From Sulfopaludibacter sp035606355 (GTDB lineage: Bacteria; Acidobacteriota; Terriglobia; Bryobacterales; Bryobacteraceae): 38,014 nt of DNA. Position numbers and translations under genes: made by a program. This document shows positions 1 through 11,215 of this stretch, piece by piece (the first letter of the stretch is position 1; the number at the start of each line of letters is the position of its first letter). The notes under the pieces were generated by a model. The model saw only the letters and a program-made list of their open reading frames with translations. It was not told the origin of the DNA and did no database searches. The stretch lies in assembly GCA_035606355.1 (NCBI GenBank), contig DATNFO010000006.1, forward strand, positions 1 through 38,014, read 5' to 3'.

Positions 1-356
1 AGAGGCGCGGCAGTTGGAATCTTCTTGTTAGCGACATGCGGTTTGGCCTCAAAGACAATGACATACTCTTCAGGGACGATGCCGGAAGAGAACTTAAGCA
101 GGATGTGAAGTTTCCCTTTTTTGTAGCGATCAATGAGCAAGGGGTTTTCGAGCGCGAATTGCTGCTCCCAGTGCTGAATAGAATTGCGGAGTTTGTCGGG
201 AAAACCGTAGCTGACTTTGACGCGCTCTTCGGTTGATGGGCGAGGCACAAAAGCCTTTCCGTCGTAATCGTGATACACTACGACTACCCACGGCCCATTG
301 GCTGTTTGCGGACTGCCATCCACAAGCAAACCGAGCCGCGTGAAAGGTCCAGCCAT
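1..356 (-). CDS. Hypothetical protein, C-terminus cut by window edge
   Basis: A minus-strand reading frame opens with ATG at 356-354 and runs without a stop through base 1, giving at least 118 residues. The translation looks like a real soluble protein: a beta-rich start (VVVVYHDYDGK), then PRPSTEERVKVSYGF, an amphipathic stretch containing HWEQQF, and a lysine-rich segment (LIDRYKKGKLHILLKF) followed by VPEEYVIVFEAKP. I do not recognise the family. A TATACT hexamer (minus strand, 375-370) lies 13 bases before the ATG. The gene diverges from the DUF2513 gene at 423, and both promoters appear to lie in the 66-base gap, which carries an inverted repeat. In-frame GTG codons at 323 and 278 are alternative starts. 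The plus-strand frame at 36-236 is the antisense shadow. Confidence 0.6.
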   Translation of the reverse strand, partial: MAGPFTRLGLLVDGSPQTANGPWVVVVYHDYDGKAFVPRPSTEERVKVSYGFPDKLRNSIQHWEQQFALENPLLIDRYKKGKLHILLKFSSGIVPEEYVIVFEAKPHVANKKIPTAAP

Positions 357-360
357 CGCA

Positions 361-388
361 CGCAATTCAAGTATACGGGAGAATTGCG
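361..388. promoter_or_regulatory. Inverted repeat between divergent genes
   Basis: Two perfect 8-base arms, CGCAATTC (361-368) and GAATTGCG (381-388), flank a 12-base spacer containing GTATAC. The repeat sits between the divergent starts at 356 (minus) and 423 (plus). It overlaps the TATACT hexamer that could serve as the minus-strand -10, and a second AGTATACG copy follows at 395-402. The position suits an operator controlling both genes. The link to a regulator is inference; neither neighbour shows an obvious helix-turn-helix. Confidence 0.4.
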
Positions 389-422
389 CGTGATAGTATA
401 CGAACTCAGGGACACGTCAACA

Positions 423-791
423 GTGCAGCGAGACATGGATTTAGTTCGCGACTTGCTACTCCGGGTCGAGCAAGATAGCATTTTGGACGGAAAACATTGG
501 GTGCATTTTGACCCTTCGGATCTTGGGATGGAAGAGCGGTCGCCGCAAGAGATCGGCTACCATCTGGAATTGCTAATTGAGTCCGGATACCTGAAGGGGA
601 AAGCGGGCATGGAAGATATCCCCGTCATTGCATCGCTCACATGGGCGGGGCACGAATTTTTAGACAATATCAAAGACAAAGGTATCTGGGAAAAGACGAA
701 AAAAAGACTTGATGGCCTTCCAGCCGTAGCGCTCAAATTGGTTGCATCCGTTGCGGAATCCGAGGTCAAGAAGCGTCTCGGCATTTCGTAG
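423..791 (+). CDS. DUF2513 family protein
   Basis: The protein has 122 residues if it starts at GTG 423. That start puts RDMDLVRDLLLRVE at the N-terminus, as in DUF2513 proteins, and an AGGGA motif lies 10 bases upstream. Other family-like signatures are a helical block ending in EIGYHLELLIESGYL and the LTWAGHEFLDNIKD segment followed by WEKTKKRL. DUF2513 proteins are small, of unknown function, and in my recollection often found in mobile or accessory regions. The helix-rich layout with YHLELLIESGYL resembles a winged-helix core, but I see no decisive DNA-binding motif. The frame stays open upstream to ATG 270; that extension is less family-like and would overlap the divergent gene. The short gene at 811 follows after 19 bases. 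Confidence 0.7.
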   Translation: MQRDMDLVRDLLLRVEQDSILDGKHWVHFDPSDLGMEERSPQEIGYHLELLIESGYLKGKAGMEDIPVIASLTWAGHEFLDNIKDKGIWEKTKKRLDGLPAVALKLVASVAESEVKKRLGIS

Positions 792-810
792 GCGCTATGA
801 TGGGGGTAGC

Positions 811-984
811 ATGAAACCAGCACCCCCGCCCGACGTTCCCGGAGCGACGGAAGCCGAACGCATGGACTACGCCGCACGCGCGCTCATGTCCACGCCCAAG
901 GCCGCATTCACGAAATCCGAAGAAGAGTCCAAGGCGAAGCGACCGCGCGAACAGAAGAAACACCCGAAGCCGCACGCCGCCTAA
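811..984 (+). CDS. Small lysine-rich hypothetical protein
   Basis: A 57-residue protein starting at ATG 811 with GGGGG four bases upstream. The frame stays open upstream to 742, but that extension overlaps the DUF2513 gene and lacks a ribosome binding site. The N-terminus is proline-rich (MKPAPPPDVPG). A helical segment follows (EAERMDYAARALMSTPK), and the C-terminus is very basic with KRPREQKKHPKPHAA. Short proteins with the pattern ERMDYAARALMSTPK occur widely as uncharacterised genes; I infer a conserved small family but cannot name it. It is probably co-transcribed with the DUF2513 gene. Confidence 0.5.
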   Translation: MKPAPPPDVPGATEAERMDYAARALMSTPKAAFTKSEEESKAKRPREQKKHPKPHAA

Positions 985-1061
985 CGGCCAGCCTGTCACG
1001 CCAACCCCAGCCTAGCCGTCTGCCTCAAATTTTGTCAAGTATATAGTTGCCCATTTTTGCA

Positions 1062-1092
1062 CCCGCTGCTCTAACCGCTGAGCTAAGGGCCC
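1062..1092 (-). pseudogene. 5' half of a tRNA gene (fragment)
   Basis: Read on the minus strand from 1092, the sequence begins GGGCCCT (seven acceptor bases), T8, A9, then GCTC-AGCGGTTA-GAGC, a perfect D-arm, then A26 and GCGG, the start of an anticodon stem. After about base 1062 it departs from tRNA structure: no matching anticodon stem, T-arm (GGTTCGAATCC) or 3' acceptor strand follows in the next 100 bases. It is therefore a tRNA 5' half, not a working tRNA. The amino acid identity cannot be assigned because the anticodon is lost. Confidence 0.6.
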
Positions 1093-1140
1093 GCACGATG
1101 TATCCTTGGACAGTTTCAGGGTATCACGCGCGTCATAGGG

Positions 1141-1311
1141 CTAATCGTCCAGCGATGTGCCCGCGATTCGGGCGCCCGGCGCGATGCGCTTCTCTAGCAC
1201 CCGAAAGGCGGCTTCGAGTTGATCGAGGCGGGAGCTGAAATTGTCTTGAGTATGTCCCTCAAGCTGGCCTAATGAAACTACCGCAAACCGCCGATATATC
1301 CAGTGAGGATT
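1141..1311 (-). pseudogene. Possible gene remnant, no start codon
   Basis: On the minus strand, 56 codons lie between TGA (1314-1312) and TAG (1143-1141). The translation includes a coiled-coil-like helix (FSSRLDQLEAAFRVLEKRI) and ends in GTSLDD, which looks protein-like. No ATG, GTG or TTG occurs in the frame, so it cannot be expressed as it stands. It may be the 3' end of a gene truncated by rearrangement, or chance. It lies just upstream, in transcription sense, of the tRNA fragment. Confidence 0.25.
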
Positions 1312-1396
1312 TCAGTAGGGGGATAACAAGACGGTATATTGACTGAACCCCGCACAGGGATTACCCTTAGCCTGCGCACCGCGGTTTTTCGGACTG

Positions 1397-5323
<3,927 letters not shown>

Positions 5324-5339
5324 ATTCAGCCGTGCGCCG

Positions 5340-5369
5340 TTGCACGCCGCCTGCCGCTTGCCCGATAAT
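5340..5369 (+). promoter_or_regulatory. Putative sigma-70 promoter of the ECF sigma gene
   Basis: TTGCAC (5340-5345) and GATAAT (5364-5369) are separated by 18 bases, a fair match to -35 and -10 elements. The -10 ends 7 bases before ATG 5377, so transcription would begin at or next to the start codon, giving a leaderless message. No ribosome binding site is visible. Prediction only. Confidence 0.4.
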
Positions 5370-5376
5370 CGCAGAA

Positions 5377-5931
5377 ATGGCCGACGTGTCGGCGCTTCTC
5401 ACTCGCTGGCAGGAACAGGGAGATAAATCCGCTTTGGACGAAATGTTGCCGCTCGTCTACGACGAGTTGCGCCGTCTCGCGCGCTTTCACCTTGGCCGCG
5501 AGCGGCCCGAGCACACTCTGCAGCCCACCGAGCTCGTGCATGAAGCATATATGCGTCTGACCGCGCAGCACAAAATGGACTGGAAGAACCGCGCACATTT
5601 TTTCGCCGTGGCCGCTTGCATGATGCGCCGCGTCCTCCTGCACCACGCCCGCGATCGCAGTTCCGTCAAACGCCAGGCATACAGCCGGCGCGTGCCGCTT
5701 GACTTCGCGCTGGAACGCATCGAAGAGGCAGCCGACGTTGACATCGAAGCGCTCGACGCCGCCATGGAGCGTCTGGCGGCGTTGGACCCCCGCATGGCGA
5801 AAACGGTCGAGCTGCGGGTGTTCGGCGGCCTGACAATCGAAGAATCCGCCGAAGTGCTGGCGCTCTCCGCAGCCACTGTCAAACGCGACTGGGTCGCCGC
5901 GCGCCTGTGGCTGCGCAAGGAGCTCGCATGA
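5377..5931 (+). CDS. ECF-type RNA polymerase sigma factor (TIGR02999-like)
   Basis: A 184-residue ECF sigma factor. Region 2 contains LVYDELRRLARFHLGRE, then HTLQPTELVHEAYMRL and WKNRAHFFAVAACMMRR, a hallmark of the group common in Acidobacteria and Planctomycetes (TIGR02999). Region 4 is the helix-turn-helix around LTIEESAEVLALSAATVKRDW. The chosen start at 5377 gives the family N-terminus; the frame is open back to 5272, but that part overlaps the kinase gene and is not family-like. The stop overlaps the start of the Ser/Thr kinase (ATGA at 5928-5931), so the two are translationally coupled. Members of this group often lie beside membrane Ser/Thr kinases, and I infer that the kinase controls this sigma factor. 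No anti-sigma factor is seen. Confidence 0.93.
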   Translation: MADVSALLTRWQEQGDKSALDEMLPLVYDELRRLARFHLGRERPEHTLQPTELVHEAYMRLTAQHKMDWKNRAHFFAVAACMMRRVLLHHARDRSSVKRQAYSRRVPLDFALERIEEAADVDIEALDAAMERLAALDPRMAKTVELRVFGGLTIEESAEVLALSAATVKRDWVAARLWLRKELA

Positions 5932-8171
5932 CGTCGCGGTGGGAGCGTCTCAAAGAGATTGTGGCTGAAGCCGCGGGCCTGCCTCTCGCCGCGCGCGCGG
6001 ACTATCTCGACCATGCCTGCGCAGGTGATACCGGTTTGCGCCAGGAGGTGGAAACGCTCTTGAAGTACGATAGCCCGGGATTCCTGGAAGTCGATGCCGC
6101 GCCTTCGCGCCTGGGCCCTTACCGCATCCTTCGCGAGATTGGACGCGGCGGCATGGGCGCCGTGTACGAGGCCGAGCGCGATGACGGCGAGTTCCACCAG
6201 CGCGTCGCCATCAAGGTCATCAAGCGCGGCATGGATACCGACGCCATTCTGCGGCGCTTCTTCACCGAGCGCCAGATCCTGGCCCGGCTGCGGCATCCGA
6301 ACATCACGCGCCTGCTCGATGGCGGCACCTTCGCCGGCCGGCCGTATTTCGTGATGGAGTTCGTGGAGGGCCTGCCCATTGCCGCCTATTGCTGGAAAAC
6401 AAACGCCACGCTGGACGCGCGAATCCATCTCATCCTCGCGGTATGCGACGCGGTGGAACATGCGCATCGCAACCTGATTCTCCACCGCGACATAAAAGCC
6501 GGCAACATTCTGGTGGATTCCGATGGCTCGCCGAAGCTTCTCGATTTCGGAATCGCCAAGCTCCTGGATGAGGACGGCGCGGCCGAACTCACGGGCACCG
6601 GCATGCGGCCGCTGACGCCGCAATCCGCCAGTCCGGAACAGGTGCGCGGCGAAGTGCTCACGACTGCCAGCGATGTGTATTCGCTCGGACTCCTGCTCTA
6701 TGAATTAATGGCCGGCAAGCCGCCGTACCGTGCCGGCGAAAGCGATCCCGCGGCCGTCGCACGAGCAATTTGCGAGCAAACGCCGCCAAGACCCAGCAGC
6801 CTCGCCGCGCCTGCCGACGCCAGGCGGCTCCGCGGCGATCTCGACAACATCATTCTCAAGGCCCTCGAAAAGGATCCTGCTGAGCGCTATCCCCGCGCTG
6901 CCGATCTCGCCGGCGACCTGCGCCGCTACCTGGAAGGTCTACCCGTCCAGGCCCGCGCCGGCGGCGCCGTCTATCGCGCGCGCAAGTTTATCGCACGGCA
7001 TCGCGGAGCCGTCGCTGCGGCAACTCTCTTCGTGGGAGCGCTGGCCGCGTCTACCGGTTATGCCCTCTATCAGGAACGGCGCGCCGATCGCCGGTTTGAC
7101 GATCTGCGCCAACTCGCCGGATCGTTTCTCTTCGAGATCCACGACGCCATCGCGCCGCTCCCCGGATCCACCGCCGCGCGGGAGCTCGTCGTCAAGCGCG
7201 CGCTGCAATACCTCGACAGCATGGCGCGCGAAGCCTCCGGCGATATCGGCTTAAAACGCGAGCTCGCCGAATCGTACGTCCGCATCGGAGACGCACAGGG
7301 GCTCTTCACGGACGCCAACCTCGGCAAATCCGCGGAGGCGCGCGCCAGTTATATGCGCGCCACCGCGCTCTATCGCGAAGTGCTCCGCGCTAACCCGGCC
7401 GATATTCGCAGCAAGCGCGATCTTGCGCTCGCGTTGATCCATCTCTCAACCAGCACCTACGCCGGCGATCGCGCTTCTGCCCTGGCGAACAACCATGAGA
7501 CGATTGCATTGTTCGCAGACATCGCGCGGTCGCAGCCGCTCACCCAGGCGGACGGGATTGCGGTGGCTCAGGCGTATTTCGGAATCGGCGAAAGCCAGAT
7601 GATGATGAATCACATTCCGGAATCGTTGGAGGCGCGAAAGAAATGCGTGGAGATCCTGCGCGGAGTCATTGCGCAGTCGCCCGGCAGCAGCGAAGCTCAA
7701 AGGTCGCTTGCCCGCGCCGAAGCTCGCATCGCGTATGTGTATCTCAACCGGCTTCACGATCCGGACCACGCACTGGAGCATCTCCTGAATGCACGCCAAG
7801 CCGGGGAACGGCTGGTTGCGCTCGAGCCGGGCAACGGCGCGGCGCCCCTCGAGATCGCGCTCATCGACGCATACCTGTCCGCCGTCAAACTGGCGCAAGG
7901 GGATGCCGCCGAAGCCGAGAGGCTGCTGCGGAGCGCGATCTCGACACGTGCCGAGGCCCTGCGCGCCGACCCGCGCAACTTCCGCGTCCGCACGTTCCTG
8001 ATCTCCGACTACGCGCGTCTGGGTAAGCTCCTCCGCGACAGGAAACGTGACAGTGAGGCGCACGATGCGTTCCAGCGCGGCTTTTCCCTCGCCGCCGAAA
8101 TGGACCCCGCTACCGCCAGGAATCCCGACGCCGTCAGCTCCATCGCAACTCTGCGGGCCGCGGCCAGGTGA
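5928..8171 (+). CDS. Membrane Ser/Thr protein kinase with TPR-like C-terminus
   Basis: A 747-residue PknB-type kinase. Residues 1-60 are helical and resemble the leader seen in acidobacterial kinases (WERLKEIVAEAA). The catalytic domain runs from about 64 to 340: glycine loop IGRGGMGAVYE, ATP lysine Lys96 in VAIKVIK, catalytic HRDIKAGN with His186 and Asp188, and Mg-binding DFG at Asp206. All key residues are present. One membrane helix follows (about 360-380, AATLFVGALAAS). The rest is a helical, TPR-like region outside the membrane. Start 5928 is chosen because its ATG overlaps the sigma factor stop. The neighbouring sigma factor is the likely functional partner, as known for similar gene pairs. 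The signal sensed is unknown. Confidence 0.93.
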   Translation: MTSRWERLKEIVAEAAGLPLAARADYLDHACAGDTGLRQEVETLLKYDSPGFLEVDAAPSRLGPYRILREIGRGGMGAVYEAERDDGEFHQRVAIKVIKRGMDTDAILRRFFTERQILARLRHPNITRLLDGGTFAGRPYFVMEFVEGLPIAAYCWKTNATLDARIHLILAVCDAVEHAHRNLILHRDIKAGNILVDSDGSPKLLDFGIAKLLDEDGAAELTGTGMRPLTPQSASPEQVRGEVLTTASDVYSLGLLLYELMAGKPPYRAGESDPAAVARAICEQTPPRPSSLAAPADARRLRGDLDNIILKALEKDPAERYPRAADLAGDLRRYLEGLPVQARAGGAVYRARKFIARHRGAVAAATLFVGALAASTGYALYQERRADRRFDDLRQLAGSFLFEIHDAIAPLPGSTAARELVVKRALQYLDSMAREASGDIGLKRELAESYVRIGDAQGLFTDANLGKSAEARASYMRATALYREVLRANPADIRSKRDLALALIHLSTSTYAGDRASALANNHETIALFADIARSQPLTQADGIAVAQAYFGIGESQMMMNHIPESLEARKKCVEILRGVIAQSPGSSEAQRSLARAEARIAYVYLNRLHDPDHALEHLLNARQAGERLVALEPGNGAAPLEIALIDAYLSAVKLAQGDAAEAERLLRSAISTRAEALRADPRNFRVRTFLISDYARLGKLLRDRKRDSEAHDAFQRGFSLAAEMDPATARNPDAVSSIATLRAAAR

Positions 8172-9040
8172 GCGCGGGATGGGACAATCCTAACGTGCAA
8201 CCGCACTTCGTACCGTCCGGCGATTTGCAGATTGCCGTCTGGGAATGGCCCGGCGTCGAACCGGCCATCGTCTTCGCGCACGCCACCGGATTTCACGGCC
8301 GGTGCTGGGACCCCATCATTCGGAATCTTCCCGGCCGCCGCTGCGTTGCCGTAGATCTGCGCGGTCACGGCCGCAGCTCGAAGCCCGCTCCGCCGTACCA
8401 CTGGCGCAGCTTCGGCGAGGACGTGGACGCCGCGATGCGCGCATTGGGCATCGAACAGTCCGTGGGCGTTGGGCACTCCATGGGCGGCCACTCGATCGTA
8501 TCCGCGGCATCGCAACGGCCGCAAAACTTCGCCGCGATGCTGCTCATCGACCCCACCCTCTTTCGTCCGGAGCGCTACGGCCAAACGCCGTTCGACGCGT
8601 CATTCATCCTCAAACGCCGCAATCGCTGGAGTTCTCCCGAAGAGATGTTCGAGCGTTTCCGCTCCCGTCCGCCATTCGCCGCCTGGGATCCGGAAGCCCT
8701 GCGCGCCTATTGCGAGTTCGCGCTTCTCCCCGATGGCGGAAGCTTCGTGCTGGCCTGCCCGCCTGTCATTGAAACGGATATCTACGGCCACTCCAACGAA
8801 CCGGAGGCCAGCCTCTACTCCGAAATCCCAACGCTACGGCAGCCGGTGACCGTCCTGCGCGCAGGCAAGCAGCCGGACCTGGGCGCTTCCACACTTGCCA
8901 GGTCGCCGGCCGCGCCGGACCTCGCATCGAAATTCCCACACGGCCGCGATCTTCTGCTGCCGGACCACGATCATTACATTCCGATGACCGACCCCGCGCT
9001 GGTCACGCGGCAGATCTCACTTCTTATCGAACAGCTCTGA
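8168..9040 (+). CDS. Alpha/beta-fold hydrolase
   Basis: A 290-residue alpha/beta hydrolase. The nucleophile elbow is GHSMGG with Ser104; an oxyanion-type motif FAHATGFHG lies near residues 37-45; VAVDLRGHGRSS follows; and the C-terminal LLLPDHDHYIPM supplies the catalytic His (267 or 269). No signal peptide is seen, so it is probably cytoplasmic. GTG 8168 overlaps the kinase stop (GTGA), implying coupled translation. A second in-frame GTG at 8195 (start MQPHFVPSG) is preceded at six bases by GACAAT and is an alternative. The substrate cannot be predicted; the family includes esterases, epoxide hydrolases and lactonases. The 3' end overlaps the convergent permease-amidohydrolase gene by 24 bases. 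Confidence 0.9.
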   Translation: MSAGWDNPNVQPHFVPSGDLQIAVWEWPGVEPAIVFAHATGFHGRCWDPIIRNLPGRRCVAVDLRGHGRSSKPAPPYHWRSFGEDVDAAMRALGIEQSVGVGHSMGGHSIVSAASQRPQNFAAMLLIDPTLFRPERYGQTPFDASFILKRRNRWSSPEEMFERFRSRPPFAAWDPEALRAYCEFALLPDGGSFVLACPPVIETDIYGHSNEPEASLYSEIPTLRQPVTVLRAGKQPDLGASTLARSPAAPDLASKFPHGRDLLLPDHDHYIPMTDPALVTRQISLLIEQL

Positions 9041-11215
9041 CCGGCGCACGCGCTCGCCTTCAAAAACCACCAGCGAAATGCGTTCGGTTGCCGTGATGTC
9101 AAGCAGCGGATTGCCGTCTACCAGCAGCAGATCGGCGTGCATGCCCTTGCGAATGGCCCCGATGCGATTCTCCGCGCGCAGCAGCTTCGCGGCATTACCG
9201 GTCGCGGCCTGCAGCGCGACTTCCGGCGGAATGCCCGCGTGCACCCAGAGTTGCAGCTCATGATGCATGCTCGGTCCATGAAACACCAGCGGATTTCCCG
9301 CATCCGTTCCCATCGCCAGGGGAACGCCCGCGCGCCACGCACGCAACAAATTCTGAGTGGATTCCTGCAGAGCCGTGGCGAACGTCGCCGCCTTCGCCGC
9401 ATCGGAGCCTTTGCCCGATCCCAGAAATTCGCGCGTCGCCTTCAGAATACGGCCCGGCACCACCTGCTCCGTCAGCGAATTGTTGAGCATATCGGCCTTT
9501 CCGCTGAAGTACTGCGAATAAGCTTCGCCGACCGTTAGAGTCGGATCGAGATACACCCCTTGCTTCGCCATGCGCTCCAGCACGGCGTCGGGAATGGAGT
9601 CGCGCCACGACCCGTGCTCGATGGATGCCGCGCCGATCTCCACCGCATCGGTCACGTCGCGAGCATCGCCGGTGTGCACGGCCAGCGGCAGATTCTGCGC
9701 CTTGGCCTCTTCGCCGATCGCACGGACCAGCAGCAGGTCCATGCGGTCGAACAGCATTCCATCTCCCCAGCCGGCTTCGAGGATCGCCTTGATGCCGTCG
9801 ACGCCCTTCGCCTTCAGCTCCCGTACCTGGCGGCGCGCCTCTTCCGGGGTCTTGGGAATGCGCAGCAACTGCCCTTTTACCGTGTCGCGGATGCTGTCCG
9901 GAAGGTGCTGCACGAACTCGGTGCCGTGACCGCCTTCGGCAGTGAACATGGGTCCGCAAACGAATAGCGAAGCGCCCAGCTTGCTGCCGGAAGCCACGTT
10001 CTGGCGCAGCGCCAGAGAGGCGTCCAAACCATCGCCCACGCTGCGCGCCGCCACCACGCCGCTGTAGAGCAGCGCCGCATCGGCTCTCGCCATGGCTGCT
10101 TCGGCGCTGTAGTCGGCCTGATCCGTGGAGATCCCCGCGGGGCCGCCCAAGTGGACGTGCACGTCGATCAGGCCGGGCAGCAGCGTCTTGCCCGCGCCTT
10201 CGATCGTGTCCGCGTGCAGTTTCTCGGCATCGGGCGCCGTGCCCTCGTATACTTCTGCGATTTTGCTATCGTGCACCAGCACGCTGCCGTTCTCAATCAC
10301 TTTGCCATCGCCTACGAAGATCCGCGTGTTGCGAATCAGAAACGTGCCGGACCGTTGAAGCTCGCGGAACAGCGCTTCGTTCTCGCCGACGTGCTCCTTG
10401 GTGTACGCCCGGTAGCAGCCCATCAACAGGAACGGCGCCATCACCGCGGCGACCCAGAGCTTGTTGCGAGCCGGTAACTTCTCCTCTTTTTCCCAGCGAA
10501 AGAGTTGCACCGAAAGAAACGTCCCGATGATCACCGTCAGAATCAGCGCGCCTGCCGCCGGAGCGCTATGAGCCAGATTCTGATTCTTGAAGAAAATCCC
10601 CTGTAGTCCGTTCACTAAGTACGAGGCGGGCATGAACTCCGCCACCGTTTGCGCCCATTTCGGCAGCAGAGCCGCGGGAATCGTCGCGCCGCTGAGAAAC
10701 AGCATGGGCAGATAGACAAGCTGAATCGCGACGGTCGCCTCCTGCATCGTGTTGGTGACGGAAGCCAGAATGAGTCCGAGCGCGCGAAAGGCGCACACGC
10801 CGATCGAGACCATCACGAAGAGAGACAGCCAGTTCTGCGGCATCGGCATCAGATATAGATAGTGCGCGGCGGCCACCATGATTACCAGCACTGGAATATA
10901 GAGGAGCCACCCGCTCGCCATGGCCGCCAGTAAGATCGGCAGCGGAGTGATGGGTGTTACTTTGAAGCGCCGCAGAATGTTCGCCTCGCGGTCCTGCACG
11001 GCGCGCATGCCTGCGCCCCAAAGACCGTTGCCCATCACACCCATGGTGAGCACCGTACCTACAAAGTAAGCGATGCCTTCGCCGGTTCCGGCGTGAAACA
11101 TCTCCGCGAACGCAAAGAAGAAGATAAACGGAAACAGAAAGTTGAAGAACAGCACGGAACGGTCGCGCAGCGTCAACCGCATATTGTTCTTGAACAGCGC
11201 AATGTAGGTTCTCAT
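9017..11215 (-). CDS. ABC-2 permease fused to amidohydrolase
   Basis: A 732-residue single open frame joining two unrelated modules. Residues 1-245 are a DrrB-like ABC-2 exporter permease with about six membrane helices (FFNFLFPFIFFFAFAEMF, IQLVYLPMLFLSG, and an export-type FMPASYLVNGLQGIFF segment). A seventh helix follows (about 252-272, WVAAVMAPFLLMGC). Residues about 288-732 form an amidohydrolase with metal ligands: GLIDVHVHLGG (His353, His355), LAVHTGDAR, SIEHGS and MGTDAGNP, ending in a GMHADLLLVDGNP composite-sheet motif. With six permease helices, the seventh would place the enzyme outside the membrane; that is inference. ATG 11215 overlaps the ATPase stop (ATGA). I see no stop or frameshift at the junction, so the fusion looks genuine. 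The substrate is unknown; relatives include imidazolonepropionase-like and dipeptidase-like enzymes. Confidence 0.88.
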   Translation of the reverse strand: MRTYIALFKNNMRLTLRDRSVLFFNFLFPFIFFFAFAEMFHAGTGEGIAYFVGTVLTMGVMGNGLWGAGMRAVQDREANILRRFKVTPITPLPILLAAMASGWLLYIPVLVIMVAAAHYLYLMPMPQNWLSLFVMVSIGVCAFRALGLILASVTNTMQEATVAIQLVYLPMLFLSGATIPAALLPKWAQTVAEFMPASYLVNGLQGIFFKNQNLAHSAPAAGALILTVIIGTFLSVQLFRWEKEEKLPARNKLWVAAVMAPFLLMGCYRAYTKEHVGENEALFRELQRSGTFLIRNTRIFVGDGKVIENGSVLVHDSKIAEVYEGTAPDAEKLHADTIEGAGKTLLPGLIDVHVHLGGPAGISTDQADYSAEAAMARADAALLYSGVVAARSVGDGLDASLALRQNVASGSKLGASLFVCGPMFTAEGGHGTEFVQHLPDSIRDTVKGQLLRIPKTPEEARRQVRELKAKGVDGIKAILEAGWGDGMLFDRMDLLLVRAIGEEAKAQNLPLAVHTGDARDVTDAVEIGAASIEHGSWRDSIPDAVLERMAKQGVYLDPTLTVGEAYSQYFSGKADMLNNSLTEQVVPGRILKATREFLGSGKGSDAAKAATFATALQESTQNLLRAWRAGVPLAMGTDAGNPLVFHGPSMHHELQLWVHAGIPPEVALQAATGNAAKLLRAENRIGAIRKGMHADLLLVDGNPLLDITATERISLVVFEGERVRRSELFDKK

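Larger units (their letters stand above)
985..1396. other. Stretch without an intact gene
   Basis: About 410 bases between the small gene ending at 984 and the sensor kinase start at 1397. It contains a 5' tRNA fragment on the minus strand (1062-1092), a 56-codon minus-strand open stretch without a start codon (1141-1311), and AT-rich DNA near 1024-1055. A TATATT at 1332-1337 could belong to a promoter for the sensor kinase but lies about 60 bases upstream. I see no convincing terminator. The mix of fragments suggests a junction between accessory DNA on the left and chromosomal backbone on the right. Confidence 0.5.

Noticed and set aside
1040..1092. Intact tRNA gene
   Set aside because: Only the 5' half folds; there is no anticodon arm, T-arm or 3' acceptor strand.
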